This document shows positions 25,896-33,262 of a stretch of 56,699 bases of DNA, one piece after another. A model generated the notes under the pieces. It was not told the origin of the DNA. It worked only from the letters and a program-made list of their open reading frames with translations, and searched no databases. The stretch comes from DATAEG01 sp051001975 (lineage in GTDB: Bacteria; Actinomycetota; Actinomycetes; Mycobacteriales; Jatrophihabitantaceae): NCBI GenBank assembly GCA_051001975.1, contig JBPCMU010000132.1, positions 1-56,699 on the forward strand, written 5' to 3'. Within the stretch, counting starts at the first letter, position 1, and every line of letters begins with the position of its first letter. The translations under genes and the position numbers were made by a program.

Positions 25896-26152
25896 CCGAT
25901 CGTCCCGTCGGCAGCGACGGTGTGGCGATTGACCGCCCGGAGCCGTCGAATCCTCGCAAGATCGCCCAGAGGGTGCCGAGCCCGTTGCCGAGCGGGAGCT
26001 TGTCGCAGCGGCCGAGCGGAGCGAGGGGTTCGGTTCAGAGTGGGCCCGAGCTTGCGAGGGTCCGCGAGGAGCCGACAAAGCGATCAGTGAACACAGCGAG
26101 GGGTCCGCGAGTAACCGATCAGGCGATCATGAACACAGCGATCAGGCGGTCA
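25896..26152. repeat. Intergenic region with 42-bp imperfect tandem repeat
   Basis: No gene is visible between hemolysin III and the dehydrogenase. Positions 26054-26095 and 26096-26137 are two 42-base units starting GCGAGGG and ending GAACACA, nearly identical if one base is shifted; a partial third (GCGATCAGGCGGTCAT) follows. Upstream bases (25990-26040) carry related GAGCGGAGCGAGG strings. It looks like a short GC-rich tandem array, possibly transcribed or a recombination remnant. Confidence 0.6.
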
Positions 26153-27181
26153 TTAAATCGTCAGCCGGACCTTCGTGGCGATTCGCTCGTCCAGGGCGGT
26201 GTAGCCGTCGGCGATCTCGTCGAGCGGCAGCACCAGATCGACGACCGGAGCCGGGTCTATCCGACCGTCCGCCGCGGCCCGGAGCAGGGCCGGCAGGGAT
26301 GCGCGAGCCGGCGCCAGGCCACCGGCCACCGTGATGTTGCGTTCGTAGACGGTGCGCAGGCCGACGCTGTCTACCGAGTGCGGGGTGCCCACGAAGCCAA
26401 TCCGGCCGCCGTCGCGGGTCACCGCGACAGCGGTCAGCCAGGATGAGGCAGTCCCGACGCATTCGAGCACACAGTCGGCGCCACCGGTATGACCCATGAT
26501 GTCCTCGACCGCCTCGGCCTCGTCCTCGCCGGCGTTGACCACCTCGTCGGCGCCGAGATCCTTGGCAACCATCAGCCGGTCCTCGTGGTGGCCCACAAGT
26601 ACCACCCGGGCGGCTCCGCGACGCCGGGACGTCTGCACCGCGCACAGGCCAACCGCCCCGTCGCCGAGGATGACGACGGCGCTGCCGCCGTGCACGTTCG
26701 CGCTGTGCGCGGCGTGATGGGCAGCGGGCACCGCGCAGGTCAGCGCGAGCAGCTTGCCCGGCTCACCGGCGAGTTCGTCCGGGACGCGCAGCAACGTGCC
26801 ATCGGCCTGCGGAACTCTAACGCGCTCCCCGTGCGCCCCGTCGTGACCGGGTTCACCCCAAACGCCGCCGTCCACACAGGAGGTCGTCAAGCCGGCCAGG
26901 CAGTACTCGCAGGTGCCATCGGACCAGCCGGGCGGGGCCATCACCAGATCGCCGGTGCGCACCGTCCGCACGTCGGAGCCGACCGCGTCGACGACACCGA
27001 CGAACTCGTGCCCGGTGCGCCCACCGACGGTTCCGCTGTAGCCCCGCCACGCCCACAGGTCCATCCCGCAGAGGCCCGCGGTGAGCACCGAGACGACTAC
27101 ATCGGTCTCGAGTTCGATCTCCGGATCGTCGACGGTCTCGATCCGGACGTTCCCCGGGCCATGGAAGACGGCTGCACGCAC
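26153..27181 (-). CDS. Zinc-dependent alcohol dehydrogenase (MDR family)
   Basis: A 342-residue medium-chain dehydrogenase. Catalytic-zinc ligands are visible in 'VLTAGLCGMDLWAWRGYSG' (Cys) and 'GGRTGHEFVGVVDAVGSDV' (His-Glu). A partial structural-zinc lobe reads 'SDGTCEYCLAGLTTSC', with the Cys-x2-Cys pair and a third Cys. The NAD(P)-binding Rossmann core shows 'VVILGDGAVGLCAVQTSRRR' and an acidic/His-rich discriminator (VLVGHHEDRL). It resembles threonine/sorbitol-dehydrogenase-like enzymes, but substrate cannot be assigned. Start GTG/ATG near 27181 gives MRAAVFHGPGNVRIETV, typical of the family. Confidence 0.88.
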   Translation of the reverse strand: MRAAVFHGPGNVRIETVDDPEIELETDVVVSVLTAGLCGMDLWAWRGYSGTVGGRTGHEFVGVVDAVGSDVRTVRTGDLVMAPPGWSDGTCEYCLAGLTTSCVDGGVWGEPGHDGAHGERVRVPQADGTLLRVPDELAGEPGKLLALTCAVPAAHHAAHSANVHGGSAVVILGDGAVGLCAVQTSRRRGAARVVLVGHHEDRLMVAKDLGADEVVNAGEDEAEAVEDIMGHTGGADCVLECVGTASSWLTAVAVTRDGGRIGFVGTPHSVDSVGLRTVYERNITVAGGLAPARASLPALLRAAADGRIDPAPVVDLVLPLDEIADGYTALDERIATKVRLTI

Positions 27182-27270
27182 GCGACGACCATAGCGGCTC
27201 GCCAGATCGGTCCCGCACCGGCGGACACCGGCCGGAATAAGCCGTCCGATCTTCCCTGTTTGCTATCAGT

Positions 27271-27283
27271 GTTACGGTGTAAC
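27271..27283. promoter_or_regulatory. Promoter region with GTTAC-N3-GTAAC inverted repeat
   Basis: GTTACGGTGTAAC is a perfect inverted repeat directly followed by TATGTAAT, a good -10 candidate, in an unusually AT-rich patch 30 bases upstream of the RGG-rich gene. It is probably an operator plus promoter. Confidence 0.5.
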
Positions 27284-27312
27284 TATGTAATTAGCTCACC
27301 CTGGAGGTTCAC

Positions 27313-27945
27313 ATGCATGACCAAGACAGCCCACGCCGCGGACGCGGCCGGGGCGAATTCGAAGGTGGGCGAGGCGGCGGACGCCGCGGCCCACGAGGCG
27401 GCGGACGCGGTTTCGGTCGCCCGGGCGGCTGGCAACAGGCCGACCTGCCAGCGGCCGATGACGCAGCCGCCTGGCTGATCGGCCGGCTCCCCGACGACTG
27501 GTTCGTCCAGGCGCCGTCGGTTGCCGTCGACCGCGAGGAAATTGTCGTCATCGGCGAACTGGCCAAGCCAGACGCCGATGGCGAGGCGGCTGCTGCGGCC
27601 GCAAGGGGTCGGATCAGCCGGTTCCGCGAGGACACTCGGGCCGACCGGATGGCGATCGCCACCGAGGCCGAGTCCCGCTACGCGCGAAGCATCGCCTGGG
27701 GCGCCTCGATCGGGGAGACCCGGATGCTGTTCACCCACCTGTCGGTCCCGGTGATGACCCGGTTGCGGCAGCCCGAACGCCGGGTACTCGACACTCTCGT
27801 CGACGCCGGCGTCGCGCGATCGCGCTCCGAGGCACTCGCCTGGTGCGTCAAGTTGGTCGGCGAGCACACCGAGGACTGGCTCAGCAGCCTGCGCGAAGCG
27901 ATGTCCGAGGTGGACAAGCTGCGCACCGAAGGCCCCGAACTCTGA
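27313..27945 (+). CDS. RGG-rich protein with C-terminal helical domain, unknown function
   Basis: A 210-residue protein. Residues 1-40 are an RGG-rich, disordered, very basic tract (RRGRGRGEFEGGRGGG and RRGPRGGGRGFGRPGGW), of the kind that binds RNA or nucleic acid. Residues about 45-110 read 'AAWLIGRLPDDWFVQAPSVA' and 'REEIVVIGELAKPDADGE'. The C-terminal part ('MTRLRQPERRVLDTLVDAGV', 'ARSRSEALAWCVKLVGEHTE') resembles ribbon-helix-helix-like sequences followed by a helical tail. I do not know a characterised homologue. GGAGG lies 5 bases before the ATG. The AT-rich promoter with an inverted repeat suggests specific regulation. An RNA- or DNA-binding role is inference. Confidence 0.75.
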   Translation: MHDQDSPRRGRGRGEFEGGRGGGRRGPRGGGRGFGRPGGWQQADLPAADDAAAWLIGRLPDDWFVQAPSVAVDREEIVVIGELAKPDADGEAAAAAARGRISRFREDTRADRMAIATEAESRYARSIAWGASIGETRMLFTHLSVPVMTRLRQPERRVLDTLVDAGVARSRSEALAWCVKLVGEHTEDWLSSLREAMSEVDKLRTEGPEL

Positions 27946-27978
27946 GCGATGGGCTCGGCTGCGGCGGGCACAGTCACG

Positions 27979-29952
27979 CTAGGCGTGAGCCAGTGCTCGC
28001 CGCAGCTCCTCGACGATGCCGACCGGCGCGTCGCAGACCATCCCGCGGCACACATAGGCCAGCCCACCGTCCGTACGAGCGGGACGCTGCGCCAGCAAGG
28101 GCATGCCCGGCGCATCAGGATCACCGGAGACCACGACGGCCCCCGGCCCGCGATGCAGCCACGCTGTTTCGGTGAGCACGCCGGACCCGGATTCCCCGAC
28201 GATCGCGACCTGTACCGGTCCGTCCACCAACGCCTCCGCCGCGGCCAGCGCATGGCCGAGGAATCGAGGCTGCTCCCGACCCAGCCAACTCACGACGGTC
28301 AGCAGTCGCTCCGCGGTCTCGCGATGTCCCTCTGAACCACTCAGCGCCGAATAGTTCAGCAGCGCACCGGCCAGTGCGCTGCTCCCGGACGGCGTAGCCC
28401 CGTCGGTCGGGTCCCAGGGCCGGCGCACCAGCGGACTGGCGTCGGCGGCGGTGTCCCAGACGGTGCCGTCGTCGTCGATGAAGATGTCGACCGCGACTGC
28501 GAGCAGGTCCCCCGCTGCGTTCAACCAGCGCGGCTGGCCGGTCGCCTGGTGCAGGACGAGCAGGCCGTCGGCAAGGTTCGCGTAGTCCTCGAGCACTCCG
28601 AGCGGCGCCCCGACCGCGCCGCCTCGCGACGACCGCCGCAACCTTCCGTCCAACCAGTGCCTGTCGAGCAGCAACTCGGCGGCCTCGACTGCCGCGGCGA
28701 CGTATTCGGGCTCGGCCAGCACCACGCCGGCTTCGGCGAGCGCGGCGATCGCCAGCGCGTTCCAGGCCGTCACCACCTTGTCGTCGCGAGCCGGCTGCGG
28801 ACGGGTGGCACGCGCCTCGTGCAGCCGGGTGCGCAGCTCCGCCCACTGCTCGGGGTCGCCTGGGTCTGCGAGCAGCTGCAGCGTGGACGCGCCGGCCTCG
28901 AAGGTGCCTGCCGCGGTGACCTCGAACATCCCGGCAGCGATCGCGCCGTCGGCCGGGCCCAGCACAGCCTCCAACTGCTGCGGAGTCCAGACGTAGGTCA
29001 GCCCTTCGACGCCATCGGTGTCCGCATCGAGCGCCGAGGCGAACCCACCCTCCGGAGTCCGCAGCTCGTCCAGCAGGAACGTCGCCGTCTCCCGGACGAT
29101 TCGTTCGGCCAGCGGGCTGCCGGTGACCCGCCACCAATGCAGGTACCCGCGCAGCAGCAGGGCATTGTCGTACAGCATCTTCTCGAAGTGCGGCACCACC
29201 CACTGGTTGTCCACGCTGTACCGCGCGAACCCACCGGCCAACTGGTCGTACATCCCGCCGCGGGCCATCGCCTCGAAGGTGCGCTCGGCCAGTCGCAACG
29301 CGTCGGCGTCGCCGGCGCGTTCGTGGTGGCGCAGCAGGAACTCGAGAACCATCGACGGCGGAAACTTCGGCGCACCACCGAAACCGCCGTGCTTCTCATC
29401 GAACTGAGAGCGCAACACCTGCATCGCGGCCGCCAGGTCGGCCCCGGTGGGCAACGGATGCTCGGGCGTCTCCTTGCGCGCCAACGCTGCAATTACACGC
29501 TGCCCCGACTCGGTCAGCTCGTCGCGCCGGTCACGCCACGCTTCGCCCGCCGCGTCGAGCAACGAGTGCAACTGCGTGCGCGGCAGGTACGTCCCGGCGA
29601 AGAACGGCGCACCGTCCGGCGTCAGCAGACAGGTCATCGGCCAGCCACCCTGGCCGGTGAGTGCCTGGGTGGCCTCCATGTAGACGGCATCGACGTCCGG
29701 ACGCTCCTCACGGTCCACCTTGACGTTGACGAAGCCGGCATTCATTAAGGCTGCGGTCGGCTCGTCCTCGAACGATTCGTGCGCCATGACGTGGCACCAG
29801 TGACACGCGGCGTAGCCGACGCTGAGCAGGACCGGGACGTCGCGCCGCCGCGCTTCGGCGAACGCCTCGTCACCCCACTCCCACCAGTCGACAGGGTTGT
29901 CCGCGTGTTGAAGCAGGTATGGGCTCGTCGAGGCCCCCAGGCGATTGGGCAC
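27979..29952 (-). CDS. Thioredoxin-domain protein, YyaL/DUF255 type
   Basis: A 657-residue two-part protein. The N-terminal DUF255 thioredoxin-like domain shows 'SPYLLQHADNPVDWWEWGDE', 'VLLSVGYAACHWCHVMAHES' (the C-H-W-C redox motif) and 'VNVKVDREERPDVDAVYMEA'. The rest is an alpha/alpha-toroid like N-acylglucosamine epimerases ('MYDQLAGGFARYSVDNQWVV', 'PHFEKMLYDNALLLRGYLHW'). This matches YyaL/SSP411 proteins (Rv1084 neighbourhood equivalent). The exact substrate is unknown. I prefer the GTG at 29952 (VPNRLGASTSPYLL), where family similarity starts; another GTG at 29985 would add 11 residues. Confidence 0.9.
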   Translation of the reverse strand: MPNRLGASTSPYLLQHADNPVDWWEWGDEAFAEARRRDVPVLLSVGYAACHWCHVMAHESFEDEPTAALMNAGFVNVKVDREERPDVDAVYMEATQALTGQGGWPMTCLLTPDGAPFFAGTYLPRTQLHSLLDAAGEAWRDRRDELTESGQRVIAALARKETPEHPLPTGADLAAAMQVLRSQFDEKHGGFGGAPKFPPSMVLEFLLRHHERAGDADALRLAERTFEAMARGGMYDQLAGGFARYSVDNQWVVPHFEKMLYDNALLLRGYLHWWRVTGSPLAERIVRETATFLLDELRTPEGGFASALDADTDGVEGLTYVWTPQQLEAVLGPADGAIAAGMFEVTAAGTFEAGASTLQLLADPGDPEQWAELRTRLHEARATRPQPARDDKVVTAWNALAIAALAEAGVVLAEPEYVAAAVEAAELLLDRHWLDGRLRRSSRGGAVGAPLGVLEDYANLADGLLVLHQATGQPRWLNAAGDLLAVAVDIFIDDDGTVWDTAADASPLVRRPWDPTDGATPSGSSALAGALLNYSALSGSEGHRETAERLLTVVSWLGREQPRFLGHALAAAEALVDGPVQVAIVGESGSGVLTETAWLHRGPGAVVVSGDPDAPGMPLLAQRPARTDGGLAYVCRGMVCDAPVGIVEELRRALAHA

Positions 29953-30018
29953 AGCTGAACGGTACGGCCGGCACGACTGGTCCACGTCCTGCCCACGACC
30001 GATCGTGGCAATCGGTCG

Positions 30019-30741
30019 CTAGTCGGGCGGTGCCACCGTGGCGTCCAGCTGATTCGCCCGCTGCAAGGAGCCGGCAATGAACCCGGTGGCCTTCAGCTCC
30101 TCGATGAAGGTCCGGAGGAACCGGACGGTCTGCGGATCTCGGTCGCGAGTCGTTCCCAACGCCTGCCGGATCTCCATGAACCGTCCGTCGATCATCCGCA
30201 GACCGGGGCGGCTTGCTACAAACGCGCTCAGCGGCTGCCTGATTCCGGCGCCGACCTCCAGGCCCAGCCCCAGAAATACTTCGACCCCCTCCTGGCCGCG
30301 CACCACGCGCGCGTGCCGCAGCGTCCGAGTGAGGAACAGGTCGTAGGCGGAGCCTTCCTTGACACCGATCCGCACGCCGTCCCGGTCGACGTCCGCAAGG
30401 GTGGTGATGGGGGAATCCTCGGCCACCGCAAACGCACCTTCGATCACCACGTACGGCGCGGTGAAGGCGACGCTCGATTCGCGGGCGGGGTCGACGGCCA
30501 GGAAGCAGATATCCGCCCGCCCATCGGTCATCGCCTCGACCGATTTGCGCGCCGCGTCAAAACACACCAGCTCCACCGCACAGCCGATCCGCGCACCCAG
30601 TTCTCGGGCGATGTCGACGGTGACCCCGCTGGGCACTTCCGGCGTGCCTTGCGCCAGCACCGCATTCCCCAGGTTGATCGCAGCCCGCAGGGTGCCACTC
30701 GGTACCAGATCGTGGACGACGACCGTCGGCACATCGCTCAT
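30019..30741 (-). CDS. Periplasmic-binding-protein-fold protein lacking a signal peptide
   Basis: A 240-residue family-3 solute-binding-protein fold: 'TLRAAINLGNAVLAQGTPEV', 'GVTVDIARELGARIGCAVEL', 'ADICFLAVDPARESSVAFT', 'APYVVIEGAFAVAEDSPITT' and 'IRQPLSAFVASRPGLRMIDG'. Normal ABC-importer versions are exported lipoproteins, yet this one starts MSDVPTVVVHDLVPSG with no signal or lipobox, and no permease or ATPase genes adjoin it. It therefore probably works in the cytoplasm, as a binding protein, sensor or cyclohexadienyl-dehydratase-like enzyme. The start at ATG 30741 cannot be extended to a signal peptide in frame. Confidence 0.75.
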   Translation of the reverse strand: MSDVPTVVVHDLVPSGTLRAAINLGNAVLAQGTPEVPSGVTVDIARELGARIGCAVELVCFDAARKSVEAMTDGRADICFLAVDPARESSVAFTAPYVVIEGAFAVAEDSPITTLADVDRDGVRIGVKEGSAYDLFLTRTLRHARVVRGQEGVEVFLGLGLEVGAGIRQPLSAFVASRPGLRMIDGRFMEIRQALGTTRDRDPQTVRFLRTFIEELKATGFIAGSLQRANQLDATVAPPD

Positions 30742-30924
30742 TGGCCGATCCTAGGAACTCCCACGCAATGCCCTGCAGGGGGCACGTCCCGCGGATACCC
30801 GCCGACCGAATGCAGCGGCGAGCTCTCATCAAACCCAATGACAACGCTCAGCAATCGCACTGAATCGACCGGTACTCCTGTACTGGGCAACGGGAACTAC
30901 CCGTGCTCCCGGAGGAGACCGACG

Positions 30925-32226
30925 ATGACAACGCAGCCGCCACCCGAACCGCAACCCGAGCTGCCGCCCGACTGGCCGCTGCCGAGGAACGCCGGGCCGG
31001 CTCCGTCCGGGGCGCAGCTGCCGCTGCCGTACCCGTACGCAGCAGCGCCACCGAACCGTCGACGCGCCAAGGCCTGCCGATACGGCATCGGTGCCACTGC
31101 TGTGCTCGCGGCGTGCGCTCTGGCCTTTGCCGGCGGGACGATGCTGGGCCACGGCAACGTGACCAACCTCGCCCGGCAACCGATCAGCGGCGCCGGGTCA
31201 CCCGGCACCGGCACCTCGACCCAGAATCCCTACGGCGACTTCCCCTTCGGCGGAAGCGGCGGGAGCGGAAACAGTGGCGGGAGCGGAAACAGTGGCGGCA
31301 CGACCACTGGGACGCTGCCCACCGCATCGACGGTGCAGCAGGTCGGCGTCGTCGACATCGACACGAAACTCGAGTATCAGAGCGCCGAGGCAGCCGGTAC
31401 CGGGATGGTGCTGAACTCCGATGGCGAGGTCCTGACCAACAACCACGTCATCGACGGCGCGACGTCGATCACTGCGACGGTCGTCGCGACCGGCAGGACG
31501 TTCACGGCCAAGGTCGTCGGCACCGATCCCACCGAGGACATCGCCGTGATCCAACTCGCCGATGCGTCCGGGCTGGCCACCGCCAACGTGGGTGACTCGA
31601 CATCGGTACAGGTCGGCGCGACGGTCATCGGCGTCGGGAACGCCGAGGGCGCCGGTGGGGCGGCGACCGCGGCCACCGGCAAGGTCCTCGCACTGAACCA
31701 GAGCATCACCGCCTCGGACGAGGGCGGCGGCAACTCCGAGACCTTGTCGGACGTCATCGTGTCCGACGCGCCGATCGAGCCCGGTGACTCGGGCGGCCCG
31801 CTCTACGACAGCAGCAATCACATCATCGGGATCGACACAGCGGCGAACACGTCCGGGGCGACGCAGGCCTTCTCGATCCCGATCGACCACGCCGTGACGA
31901 TCGCGCAGGAGATCGAGGACGGGGTGCCGAGCACCACGATCCACATCGGCTACCCGGGCTTCCTCGGCGTCAGCATCGGCAACTCGCAGGCGGGCACCGG
32001 CGCACCCGTGGTGGGCACCGTGCAGGGTGGCGCGGCCGCCACGGCCGGCATCGTCGCCGGCGACACGATTACCAGGATCAACGCCACGGCGGTCACCACT
32101 CCCGCGTCGCTGCAGACGGTGATGGCAGGCCTCCGGCCAGGCGCCAAGGTCACCGTCGGCTACCTGGATGCGGCCGGCACGGCACACGCCGCGACGCTCA
32201 CGCTGACCACCGGTCCGGCCGACTGA
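30925..32226 (+). CDS. Membrane-anchored HtrA-type serine protease with PDZ domain
   Basis: A 433-residue type II membrane protein. A Pro-rich cytoplasmic tail (residues 1-46) precedes one helix ('YGIGATAVLAACALAFAGGT'), a Gly/Ser linker with an 18-bp DNA repeat, a trypsin-like domain with His in 'LTNNHVIDGATSI', Asp in 'DPTEDIAVIQLADA' and Ser in 'IEPGDSGGPLYDS', and a C-terminal PDZ domain ('YPGFLGVSIGNSQAG' to end). The architecture matches the actinobacterial PepD/HtrA group for quality control outside the membrane. A GGAGGAG site lies 7 bases before the ATG. No partner two-component system is adjacent. Confidence 0.92.
   Translation: MTTQPPPEPQPELPPDWPLPRNAGPAPSGAQLPLPYPYAAAPPNRRRAKACRYGIGATAVLAACALAFAGGTMLGHGNVTNLARQPISGAGSPGTGTSTQNPYGDFPFGGSGGSGNSGGSGNSGGTTTGTLPTASTVQQVGVVDIDTKLEYQSAEAAGTGMVLNSDGEVLTNNHVIDGATSITATVVATGRTFTAKVVGTDPTEDIAVIQLADASGLATANVGDSTSVQVGATVIGVGNAEGAGGAATAATGKVLALNQSITASDEGGGNSETLSDVIVSDAPIEPGDSGGPLYDSSNHIIGIDTAANTSGATQAFSIPIDHAVTIAQEIEDGVPSTTIHIGYPGFLGVSIGNSQAGTGAPVVGTVQGGAAATAGIVAGDTITRINATAVTTPASLQTVMAGLRPGAKVTVGYLDAAGTAHAATLTLTTGPAD
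31258..31293 (+). repeat. Two exact 18-bp tandem repeats inside the protease gene
   Basis: GGCGGGAGCGGAAACAGT occurs twice in direct succession (31258-31275 and 31276-31293), encoding G-G-S-G-N-S twice in the linker between membrane anchor and protease domain. Copy number may vary between strains by slippage. Confidence 0.85.
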
Positions 32227-32231
32227 ACGAG

Positions 32232-32268
32232 TACCCGCCGGTCGGCTGGCACGGCCGACCGACGGGTA
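32232..32268 (+). terminator. Hairpin after the HtrA-type protease gene
   Basis: TACCCG pairs with CGGGTA and, after one C/A mismatch, CGGTCGG pairs with CCGACCG around a 9-base loop. It begins 5 bases after the protease stop. There is no U-tract, so it may act as a rho-independent-like or RNA-stability structure. Confidence 0.6.
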
Positions 32269-32320
32269 GCCGGTCGATGAAGCCGATCGCGCATTCGCAA
32301 CGATCTGTCAGAGAAGGTGA

Positions 32321-32345
32321 TATCGTGACACGATACAATCGTGAC
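32321..32345 (+). promoter_or_regulatory. Operator and -10 region before the zinc-ribbon gene
   Basis: TATCGTGACACGATA (32321-32335) is a perfect 15-base palindrome. The -10-like TACAAT (32334-32339) overlaps its right end and a second ATCGTGAC half-site follows at 32338-32345. The overlap of a perfect palindrome with a promoter strongly suggests a repressor site for the gene starting at 32371. Confidence 0.65.
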
Positions 32346-32370
32346 GCGAGGGTTTAGAAAGGGGACGACG

Positions 32371-32607
32371 TTGGCTATCGAGGTCGTCATCGGCCTGCTG
32401 GTGCTCGTGTTAGCCGTGGGCACGACGGCAGCCATGTTCATTGGCCTGGCGGGCATCTTCGGCGTGATGATCCTTGCTCGTTGCGAGCAATGCGGCCGCC
32501 TGGACATGGCGGCGGCATCTGACATGTCGCGGCCGTGCATGTACTGCCGGCACGAGCAGCTGTTTCACCCGGTCGCGCTGCTGCGCCATACCTACGTGCC
32601 TCACTAA
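32371..32607 (+). CDS. Small membrane protein with C-terminal zinc ribbon
   Basis: A 78-residue protein. From a TTG at 32371, preceded by AAAGGGG at 6-base spacing, it reads LAIEVVIGLLVLVLAVGTTA and 'MFIGLAGIFGVMIL', one long or two short membrane helices. A cytosolic C-terminus follows with CEQC and CMYC, two Cys-x2-Cys knuckles 16 residues apart, typical of a structural zinc ribbon. A GTG at 32341 would add 10 residues but overlaps the second operator half-site. No homologue is known to me. A perfect palindromic operator upstream indicates inducible expression; a metal- or redox-responsive membrane role is inference. Confidence 0.6.
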   Translation: MAIEVVIGLLVLVLAVGTTAAMFIGLAGIFGVMILARCEQCGRLDMAAASDMSRPCMYCRHEQLFHPVALLRHTYVPH

Positions 32608-32615
32608 CGCACCGC

Positions 32616-33092
32616 TCAGATGCGGCGAGGGCGCCTCGCTCGCTTGGGGGCATCGTGTCGGGTCGGCGCATCAACAGCGTTCGGATGCGCAAGATTCGCC
32701 TCATCCCACTCACCGGGCAGCTGGGGTGCGAGGCGGGCAAGTTCTTCGAGATGCAGCGCGGAAAGCGCCTCCAACCGGGCAGTGCCCGTCTTGGTGAGAC
32801 GTAGCCGTACAACCCGATGGTCGTCGGCATTCCTGGTCCTGGCGACGAGGCCGGCGGCCGCTGCCCGATCGATGAGCCCGACGGCACTGTGATGCCGCAG
32901 CAGCAAGTGGTCGGCGACCTCGCCGATGGTGGGGCCGCGCGCATCGCTGTGGCCCCGTATCGCTAGCAGCAACTGGTGCTGCGCGGGAGTGAGACCGGCT
33001 TCTCGCGCCTGCTGCTCGCTCCACCTCTCGAAGCGTCGTAGCCCGGTGCGAAGCGCCAGCAGCTTCGCGTACACGGGATCCGAGAGCGGCAT
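32616..33092 (-). CDS. MarR-family transcriptional regulator
   Basis: A 158-residue winged-helix regulator: 'YAKLLALRTGLRRFERWSEQ', 'AGLTPAQHQLLLAIRGHSDA', 'GPTIGEVADHLLLRHHSAVG' (recognition helix), then 'ARTRNADDHRVVRLRLTKTG' (the wing with Asp-Arg-Arg-like D-D-H-R). These proteins usually repress adjacent transporter or resistance genes and respond to phenolic ligands or oxidants. I chose ATG 33092 (MPLSDPVYAKLL); a GTG three codons upstream is possible. It converges on the zinc-ribbon gene and stands back to back with the ATPase remnant. Confidence 0.85.
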   Translation of the reverse strand: MPLSDPVYAKLLALRTGLRRFERWSEQQAREAGLTPAQHQLLLAIRGHSDARGPTIGEVADHLLLRHHSAVGLIDRAAAAGLVARTRNADDHRVVRLRLTKTGTARLEALSALHLEELARLAPQLPGEWDEANLAHPNAVDAPTRHDAPKRARRPRRI

Positions 33093-33122
33093 TCGCGGCA
33101 CGCTACCATCGCGATGCGATAG

Positions 33123-33245
33123 ATCGTCGAGCGCCGCGAACCCTCGCCCCTCGGGCTGCTCAATCCGATGATCGCCGGGGTCGCGATGGCGTTCAGCTCG
33201 GTCTTCGTCGTCACCAACAGCCTGCGGCTGCGCACCTTCCACTGA
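33123..33245 (+). pseudogene. Orphan 3' end of a heavy-metal P-type ATPase gene
   Basis: This frame encodes 40 residues ending in TGA: IVERREPSPLGLLNPMIAGV then AMAFSSVFVVTNSLRLRTFH. 'LNPMIAGxAMAFSSVxVVxNSLRLR' is the extreme C-terminus of copper-type P1B-ATPases (last two membrane helices). An in-frame TAG lies immediately upstream and none of the catalytic domains are nearby, so it is a remnant of a deleted gene. It shows that a metal-transport locus once lay between the MarR and LysR genes. Confidence 0.75.
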
Positions 33246-33262
33246 CCTCCGGTGGGCGGCTG

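Noticed and set aside
25940..25960. tRNA-like T-loop string (GTCGAATCC) in the repeat region
   Set aside because: No cloverleaf could be built around it; the match is isolated.
30313..30924. Long N-terminal extension of the HtrA-type protease
   Set aside because: The open frame extends about 200 codons upstream, but it is antisense to the binding-protein gene and the strong ribosome-binding site is at 30911-30917.
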